64,000 bases of DNA from CAWKDG01 sp963848355 (GTDB lineage: Bacteria; Actinomycetota; Acidimicrobiia; Acidimicrobiales; UBA8190), in assembly GCA_963848355.1 (NCBI GenBank), contig CAWKDG010000012.1, positions 434,001 through 498,000 on the forward strand, in the 5' to 3' direction. The notes below the pieces were generated by a model. The model saw only the letters and a program-made list of their open reading frames with translations. It ran no database searches and was not told the DNA's origin. Below, one piece after another: positions 59,001 through 64,000 of the stretch. Position 1 is the stretch's first letter; every line of letters begins with the position of its first letter. A program made the position numbers and the translations under genes.

Positions 59001-59778
59001 ATGACGATGTCGGCACCCCGCCGGTGGGTGGAGACGGCCCTCGTCCCCGTCAAGCTGCCCATCGCGGCGCGGATGGGGCACGCCATCGGCCGTCGCGCCT
59101 CCGACGTCACCACCGCGTCGGTGGCGCGCCCGTCGCTCGTCCTCGCCCCCCACCCCGACGACGAGACCCTCGGGTGCGGCGCCACGGTGATGCGCAAGGT
59201 CGACGCCGGCACCGCCGTCACCGTCGTCGTGATCACCGACGGCGCCACCTGGCCCCCCGGCCACGACCCGGCCGAGAACATCGCCACCCGCGACGCCGAG
59301 CTGCGGGCCTCGTGCCGGATCCTCGGTCTCCCCGACGACGCCGTCGTGCATCTCTCGTTCCCCGAGACCCACCTCGACACGGCCGGCGACGCCCTCGTCG
59401 ACGCCGTGGCCGACGCCATCACCACCTACGCCCCCGACGACGTCTTCGTCACCTCGGAGGCCGACCCCCACAGCGACCATGCCGCCCTCGGCGCCGCCGA
59501 CGCGCCGCGCCGCGGCGGGGACCGGGGTGCGCCTGCTCGCCTATCCGATCTGGCAGTGGACGCGGCCGCGGACGTGGACGCGCACCTTGGCGGCGGCCTC
59601 ACCGGCGGAGACGGTCCGCACCGACGGCTACCTCGACCGCAAGCGCCGCGCCATCGCCGTCTTCCACTCACAGATGTCGGCGGCAGCCGGTGGAGACCAA
59701 CACGAGGGCCTGACACCGGGATTCCTCGCCCACTTCGCCGGAGAGCGCGAGATCTTCTTTCCCGTCCCCGTGCCCTGA
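59001..59778 (+). pseudogene. PIG-L-family deacetylase, apparently frameshifted
   Basis: The frame from ATG 59001 has the PIG-L zinc motifs: LAPHPDDETLGCG (about 49-61), FPETHLDTAG, TSEADPHSDHAALG. Near 59,499 it switches to another frame, and the adjacent frame continues TRRAAAGTGVRLLAYPIWQW, GYLDRKRRAIAVFHSQMS and LTPGFLAHFAGEREIFFPV to a stop at 59778. Dropping one G near 59,499 joins them into about 258 residues. PIG-L enzymes deacetylate N-acetyl sugars, fitting the polysaccharide cluster. Real mutation and sequencing error cannot be told apart. Confidence 0.78.
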
Positions 59779-59788
59779 CGGGGGTCTC

Positions 59789-61492
59789 TCAGATGGCGTG
59801 CTCGGCGTGGGCCACGTCGCCGGCGCGCTTGCCCCGACGACCGCGCGGCGGGCCCGACCCGGCGGTGGTCCCGACCCGGACGGCCACGGCCGACGTGGCC
59901 ACCTCCATGCTCCGCTCGAACCACGTCGCCAACGGTGCCCCGCCGCCGTCGCAGGCGTTCGTCAGGTGCTTCACCCACCGGTGGGCGGCCTTGCCCAGGT
60001 CGTCGTCGACCCCGGAGAACGGCACCCACGTCTTCACGGCCAGCTCGACGACGGGACGGGCCCTCTCGTACCAGGGGCTCACGAGCGCCGGCGTCCCGGC
60101 GGGCAGGACCAACTCGATCGGCGCTCCGGGCCACTGCCGGAAGACCCAGGCCGCCCACTCCACCAGGAGGTCGACGGGCAGTCCCCACAGGGCCTCGTCG
60201 ATCCCGCGGGGGACGCCGACCCGTTTCCTCGGGAGGCTCATCCGTCGGCTCCCTCGGCGCCGGTGACGCCGGTAGCGGTGCTCGGCCACCATCTGCCACG
60301 CCACCAGGACCGGGTGGTGGCGGCGCTCGCTCCACTGGGCCACCGACAAGATGGCCGGGTCACCCACCGGGGGGGCGGCCGTCAGTCCCCACAGGGCGAA
60401 GTGGGTGGCGTCCCACCGCGACGGCCTCGGCCGCTCGTCGAGGGCGTCGGACCACCGCTGCAGGAGCTCGACGCCGTCGCGCACGCGCAGGCCCGAGTCG
60501 GCGTGTTCGATCAGCGCCAGCGGCCAGTCGTCGCCGAGCAGCGCCGACGTGATCTCGGCGATCACGGCGTCGGTGGCCGCCGTGGCCATCTCCGGCGGGG
60601 CGACGGCCGGTCCCATCCAGTGGGCATCGCCGATCGGGATCACGACATCCACCGCTACCGGCGCCGGCGCGCCCGCCGGCTCCTGCTCCGGTTCCGGCCT
60701 CACCGTCTGCTCTCTCATCAGCGGCTCGGCCCGCTCCAGCACCGGCGCTGCGTCCTCCACGACGGGGACGGCGTTCTCCTCCACCACGCGGCGGACATCG
60801 GGGTCCACCGTCATCGTCACCCGGGGGATCGGGGTCAGCACCACCCGGGGGGCGATCGAGAAGCCGGGGACGTCGGACGCCGTCTTGGCCACCCGCTCGA
60901 ACAGCGCCTCGGGATCGCCGCGCCGGTCCAGCTCCTCCACCAGATCGCCCAACGCGTCACGCTCGACGTCGACGCCGAAGTCCACCTCCAGAAGACGCAA
61001 CAACATCGTGTTGAGGATCCACGGGCCGCTCACGCCCAGATCGAAATCGTCGGCCGTCCCGAGATGACGGGTCACCGAGGCCTGGCGGAGCACGACGGGG
61101 GCGGCGGGGACGGCCGGGCGGCCGTTGTCCCATGTCGCCAGCCCCCAGGCCACGCACAGGGTCCCGGGCGAGCCCCGGTCGACGTCGCGCCGGGCCCGGT
61201 AGGAGATCGACCGCACCCGCTTGCTGGCGCCGCGCCGCGCCTCGCGGTCGGCGAAGAGCGCCGACATCGGCACCCGCTCGGCGCCGAGGAGCCGTCCCAC
61301 GGCGGCCGGGTCGGCCCCTGAGCCCGGCGTCAGATCGAGGGTGGCCTTCAGGTCCTTGTAGTACAGCAGCGTGTTCCGGACCCCGAAATCGAGATGCTCG
61401 ATCCCCGTCGTCATCACCGCGCCTGCGACGGGATCGGTGCCGGGACGCGTCCCGGCCGATGGGGACGACGGGTCGTCATCGCGCTCACTCAT
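59789..61492 (-). CDS. DUF4011-like protein without helicase domain
   Basis: A 567-residue protein. The N-terminal part (about 27-185) shows HLDFGVRNTLLYYKDLKATLDL, SALFADREARR, RSISYRARRDVDRG and VAWGLATWDNG, the pattern of the DUF4011 region that usually precedes a superfamily I helicase. Here no helicase motifs follow; residues 200-280 are low-complexity Pro/Val/Glu and the rest is unrecognised (RWDATHFALWGL, WAAWVFRQWPGAP). It is convergent with the PIG-L gene. Function unknown; related helicases occur in defence-linked loci, but nothing else here supports defence. Confidence 0.7.
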   Translation of the reverse strand: MSERDDDPSSPSAGTRPGTDPVAGAVMTTGIEHLDFGVRNTLLYYKDLKATLDLTPGSGADPAAVGRLLGAERVPMSALFADREARRGASKRVRSISYRARRDVDRGSPGTLCVAWGLATWDNGRPAVPAAPVVLRQASVTRHLGTADDFDLGVSGPWILNTMLLRLLEVDFGVDVERDALGDLVEELDRRGDPEALFERVAKTASDVPGFSIAPRVVLTPIPRVTMTVDPDVRRVVEENAVPVVEDAAPVLERAEPLMREQTVRPEPEQEPAGAPAPVAVDVVIPIGDAHWMGPAVAPPEMATAATDAVIAEITSALLGDDWPLALIEHADSGLRVRDGVELLQRWSDALDERPRPSRWDATHFALWGLTAAPPVGDPAILSVAQWSERRHHPVLVAWQMVAEHRYRRHRRRGSRRMSLPRKRVGVPRGIDEALWGLPVDLLVEWAAWVFRQWPGAPIELVLPAGTPALVSPWYERARPVVELAVKTWVPFSGVDDDLGKAAHRWVKHLTNACDGGGAPLATWFERSMEVATSAVAVRVGTTAGSGPPRGRRGKRAGDVAHAEHAI

Positions 61493-61735
61493 CGGGCTTC
61501 ATGCACCTCGGACTGGCCTTTACTTGGGTCGATCGGTTCGAGCTCGCCCCGCCGAGCGCCGATCATTAGATGGTACGCGCTGAAGGGTCGTTTGCCCAAC
61601 GCGCCAACAACGCCGACACCGCACCGACACTGCCGTTGACCAGCACTGTCGACCAGCATTGTCACAGGAGTGGGAAGAGTGTCACCTGTGGTCCTTCCTG
61701 ACCCGTGCGCGTCCGACGGACCCGCCCCGCCACCC

Positions 61736-62797
61736 ATGGGACAATGGGCCGTGGGCCTGACGACGTCCCGGTGGCCACGTCCCTCGACGCCGGTCCTGGC
61801 CTTGTCGGCCCTGGCCATTCTCGCGGCCGCATGTGGCGCCGCCACCTCCCCCTCCCCGTCGGGTCAGGGCACCACCACCACCACCACCACGACGACGTCG
61901 CCCACCACCACCACGGCGGTGACGGCGTCCTCGCCGTGGTCGCGTCCGGCGCCCGCCGTCGACGCCGCCCATCCGATCACCGCCGTCTCGTGCCCGTCGG
62001 CCACCTTCTGCATGGGTCTCACCGCCGCCGACGCCGCCTACCGCTTCAACGGGACCTCGTGGTCATCGGCCCTGCCCGTCACCGGCGGCGGCGCGGCGCC
62101 GTTGGCCCCGGCGGCCGACCTCTCGTGCACCAGCCCCACGTTCTGCGTGGCCCTCCCCGGGGGCAACGAGGTCGTCATGTGGGACGGACTCTCCTGGGTC
62201 GATCCCCAGACCCTCGGCGGGGCCCAGGGGCTGCAGGCGGTGGCCTGTGCCAACGGCGCCTTCTGCGTCGCCGTCGACGGCGTCGGCGATGCCTACTTCT
62301 ACAACGGGCGGTGGACATCGGCCGTGAACGCCTGGGGTGGGCCGAGTGCCATCTCCTGCGTCAGCTCCACCTTCTGCATGGCCACCGCCGGCGGCACCGC
62401 CGAGTGGAACGGCGACGACTGGTCGCAGCCGGCGGACGTCGACACCTCGGGCCAGCTCGATACCGTCTCCTGCACGGGCCCGTCGTTCTGTGTGGCCGCC
62501 GACAGCGTCGGGAACGTCCTGACCTGGAACGGCTCGTCGTGGTCACCGCCGCGGACGGTCGATCCCGCCACCGGCACCACCGTCGTCGGCGGCAACGGGA
62601 TCACCGCCGTCTCGTGTCGTGGTCAGACGTTCTGCGCCGCCGTCGACAACGGCGGCAGGGCGCTCATCTTCAACGGCACCACGTGGTCGACGCCGTCACC
62701 CATCGACGGCACCACCGCCCTCGTCAGCGTCTCGTGCGCCACGCCGACGTTCTGTCTGGCCGTCGACAAGCTCGGACGTGTGCTCACCTACCGCTGA
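61736..62797 (+). CDS. Lipoprotein with repeated SC...FC motifs
   Basis: A 353-residue protein. It has a signal with lipobox AAAC (hydrophobic LALSALAILAAACG), a Thr/Ser-rich linker, then about seven modules of 40-45 residues of the form ISCxSxTFCxAVDxxGxxxxWNGxxWSxP (for example SCVSSTFCMATAGG). Each carries two cysteines about seven residues apart, likely disulphides in a propeller-like fold. Function unknown; it should sit outside the cell. ATG 61736 is chosen for a normal signal length; earlier GTG starts would lengthen the n-region. Confidence 0.78.
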   Translation: MGQWAVGLTTSRWPRPSTPVLALSALAILAAACGAATSPSPSGQGTTTTTTTTTSPTTTTAVTASSPWSRPAPAVDAAHPITAVSCPSATFCMGLTAADAAYRFNGTSWSSALPVTGGGAAPLAPAADLSCTSPTFCVALPGGNEVVMWDGLSWVDPQTLGGAQGLQAVACANGAFCVAVDGVGDAYFYNGRWTSAVNAWGGPSAISCVSSTFCMATAGGTAEWNGDDWSQPADVDTSGQLDTVSCTGPSFCVAADSVGNVLTWNGSSWSPPRTVDPATGTTVVGGNGITAVSCRGQTFCAAVDNGGRALIFNGTTWSTPSPIDGTTALVSVSCATPTFCLAVDKLGRVLTYR

Positions 62798-62823
62798 TCG
62801 GCGTGCTCACCTACCGCTGATCG
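62781..62823. repeat. Tandem duplication at the lipoprotein gene end
   Basis: A 20-bp sequence with the stop codon (TGCTCACCTACCGCTGATCG) occurs at 62781-62800 and again at 62804-62823, a 23-bp period. The last residues LTYR and stop are duplicated downstream but untranslated. Confidence 0.85.
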
Positions 62824-62827
62824 ACGA

Positions 62828-64000
62828 TCACAGCGAGTAGACGTAGGCCGATCCGGCCGCGGCCTCGGCCCCGTCGGCCCCGACCACCGCCGTCGTTCCC
62901 GACAGCGAGGCCGAGTACCCGAACTCGTCGGTCGAGCCCCCGTCGTTCACCGTCAGCTCGCTGCTCTGGCGCCAGCGGCCACCGGGCTTCTTGAAGACGT
63001 AGGCGGCCCCGCTGCCGTCATTGGTCTGTTCGGCCCCCACCAGCACGGTCTTCCCCGACAGGCCCACCGCCCATCCGAAGCAGTCGTTCGGCCCCCCGTC
63101 GGAGGCCGTCAGCTCGCCCACCTGCTTCCAGGTGGCCCCCGAGCCGGTGAAGACGTAGGCGGCGCCCTGTTCGTCGTGGTGGCCCGGCGCGCCGGCCACG
63201 ATGCGCGATCCCGAGATCGCCACCTTGTCCCCGAAGTAGTTCTGGGCGGCCCCGTCCGAGGCGGTGAGCTCGGCCTGCTGGGCCCAGGAGCCGCCGGCGT
63301 CGCTGAAGACGTACACCGCACCCGTGTCGTCGTGGGCCTTCACCGCGCTCACGAGCAGGGTCGACCCCGACACCGCCATCGACCACCCGAACTGGTCGTC
63401 GGCGCCGGCGTCGGCCGGCGTCAGCATGGCCTGCTGCGTCCAGTTCCCGCCGCTGTCGGCGAAGACGAAGGTGGCGCCCGCCTTGGCGTCGTAGCCGTCG
63501 GCGCCCACCATGATCGCCGCCCCCGACGTCACCACCGAATACCCGAACTTGACCCCGGTCATCGTGCCCAGGCCGGAGGCGTCGAGCTCGGCCTGCTCGG
63601 ACCAGGTGCCGCCGGTGTCGGTGTAGACGTAGGCCGCCCCGATCCCGTAGTAGTGGCCGGGCGCACCGATGACCACGGTGGTGCCGGAGATGGCCACCGA
63701 CCAGCCGAAGTCGTCGCCAACGGCGCCGTCGGTGGCGGTGAGCTCGGCCTCCTGGGTCCAGGTGCCGTCCACCTTGCCGAAGACGTAGGCGGCGCCCGTG
63801 TACGAGTCGGCATACGGCGCGCCGACCACGGCGGTCGAGCCCGAGACGGCCACCGACCAGCCGAAGTCAGCTCCGGCCCAGGCGTCGGAGGCCAGCAGCT
63901 CGGCCAGGGGGGTGGCGCCCTTGACGTTGGCGGCCACCGCACCCGAGTGGCCCGCCGCCTGAGCCGACGATCCGAGGAACACGGTCAGGGCGGCCGTCAT
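62828..64000 (-). CDS. Secreted FG-GAP repeat protein, cut by the window end
   Basis: The visible 390 residues begin inside or just after a signal sequence (ALTVFLGSSAQAAG). There are seven repeats of about 53 residues of the form GDxFGWSVAISGxTVVIGAPGxxxxxGAAYVF, as in FG-GAP/integrin-alpha-like propellers, several with an acidic Ca-binding-like loop. The role is probably extracellular binding or adhesion. An ATG falls at the last base of the window, but with no positively charged n-region it may be internal, so the true start likely lies beyond 64000. Confidence 0.75.
   Translation of the reverse strand: MTAALTVFLGSSAQAAGHSGAVAANVKGATPLAELLASDAWAGADFGWSVAVSGSTAVVGAPYADSYTGAAYVFGKVDGTWTQEAELTATDGAVGDDFGWSVAISGTTVVIGAPGHYYGIGAAYVYTDTGGTWSEQAELDASGLGTMTGVKFGYSVVTSGAAIMVGADGYDAKAGATFVFADSGGNWTQQAMLTPADAGADDQFGWSMAVSGSTLLVSAVKAHDDTGAVYVFSDAGGSWAQQAELTASDGAAQNYFGDKVAISGSRIVAGAPGHHDEQGAAYVFTGSGATWKQVGELTASDGGPNDCFGWAVGLSGKTVLVGAEQTNDGSGAAYVFKKPGGRWRQSSELTVNDGGSTDEFGYSASLSGTTAVVGADGAEAAAGSAYVYSL

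Noticed and set aside
24693..59778. Programmed frameshifting as explanation of the three broken genes
   Set aside because: I see no shared slippery heptamer or downstream structure at the three sites; simple one-base insertion is the simpler reading, so recoding was not proposed.
59789..61492. A defence island around the DUF4011-like gene
   Set aside because: No nuclease, methylase, helicase or other defence gene is adjacent.

Overview
The window is high-GC DNA, about 70% G+C by eye, with dense and often overlapping genes, from an actinobacterium. Markers for this are mycothiol glycosyltransferase MshA, the nucleoid protein Lsr2, Rex beside the haem genes, nickel superoxide dismutase with its protease, an F420-type luciferase-like oxidoreductase, a class E sortase with an LAxTG substrate, an RsiG-like anti-sigma factor, and many genes that look leaderless. 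A lineage near Acidimicrobiia is my best guess, from overall gene style; no 16S rRNA is present to prove it.

Region 1 (1-14,800, nearly all minus strand) is core metabolism. It holds a haem operon (rex, hemA, hemC, cobA-hemD fusion, hemB, hemL), an acyl-CoA synthetase with a SAM hydrolase-like gene, a small excisionase-type DNA-binding protein with proC, a YbjN-domain gene with mshA, and an XRE regulator with an RsiG-like gene. From memory the order resembles the mshA-proC-hemACDB-hemL block of mycobacteria.

Region 2 (14,800-24,700) has divergent sodX/sodN, an intact IS110-family element with 10-bp inverted ends, a DksA-like zinc-finger gene, a class V aminotransferase, a secreted CAP-domain protein with 42-residue repeats, a beta-propeller lipoprotein, a two-gene iron-storing encapsulin operon (encapsulated ferritin plus shell), a cupin, tRNA-Lys(TTT) and a Crp/Fnr regulator.

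Region 3 (24,700-40,800) is mixed. It holds a frameshifted SCO6745-like gene, a VOC protein, an L,D-transpeptidase, a PhnZ-like HD protein, a zincin, a GGDEF-EAL protein, Lsr2, an LLM oxidoreductase, a cyclase-family hydrolase, PAS and GNAT proteins, a GT2, a frameshifted GH26-like secreted glycosidase, a membrane protein, and a Tat lipoprotein followed by a DinB-like gene.

Region 4 (40,800-59,800) is a surface-polysaccharide locus. It has an initiating phosphoglycosyltransferase, three GT4 enzymes, two polytopic GT-C enzymes, a GT2, an O-antigen ligase/polymerase, a Wzx-type flippase, a Wzz-BY-kinase and a low-molecular-weight tyrosine phosphatase, a DUF4012 protein, a PIG-L-type deacetylase (frameshifted), and a class E sortase with an LAFTG surface protein. 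Together these suggest a Wzx/Wzy-type pathway with tyrosine-phosphorylation control.

Region 5 (59,800-64,000) has a stand-alone DUF4011-like protein, a lipoprotein with repeated Cys-bearing motifs, and a secreted FG-GAP repeat protein cut by the window end.

Cross-cutting observations: many start codons sit 6 or 8 bases after a TANNNT box; three genes are broken by what looks like one extra base; two genes lack any standard start codon; and c-di-GMP is linked twice (RsiG-like, GGDEF-EAL). No CRISPR array, rRNA or prophage was seen.
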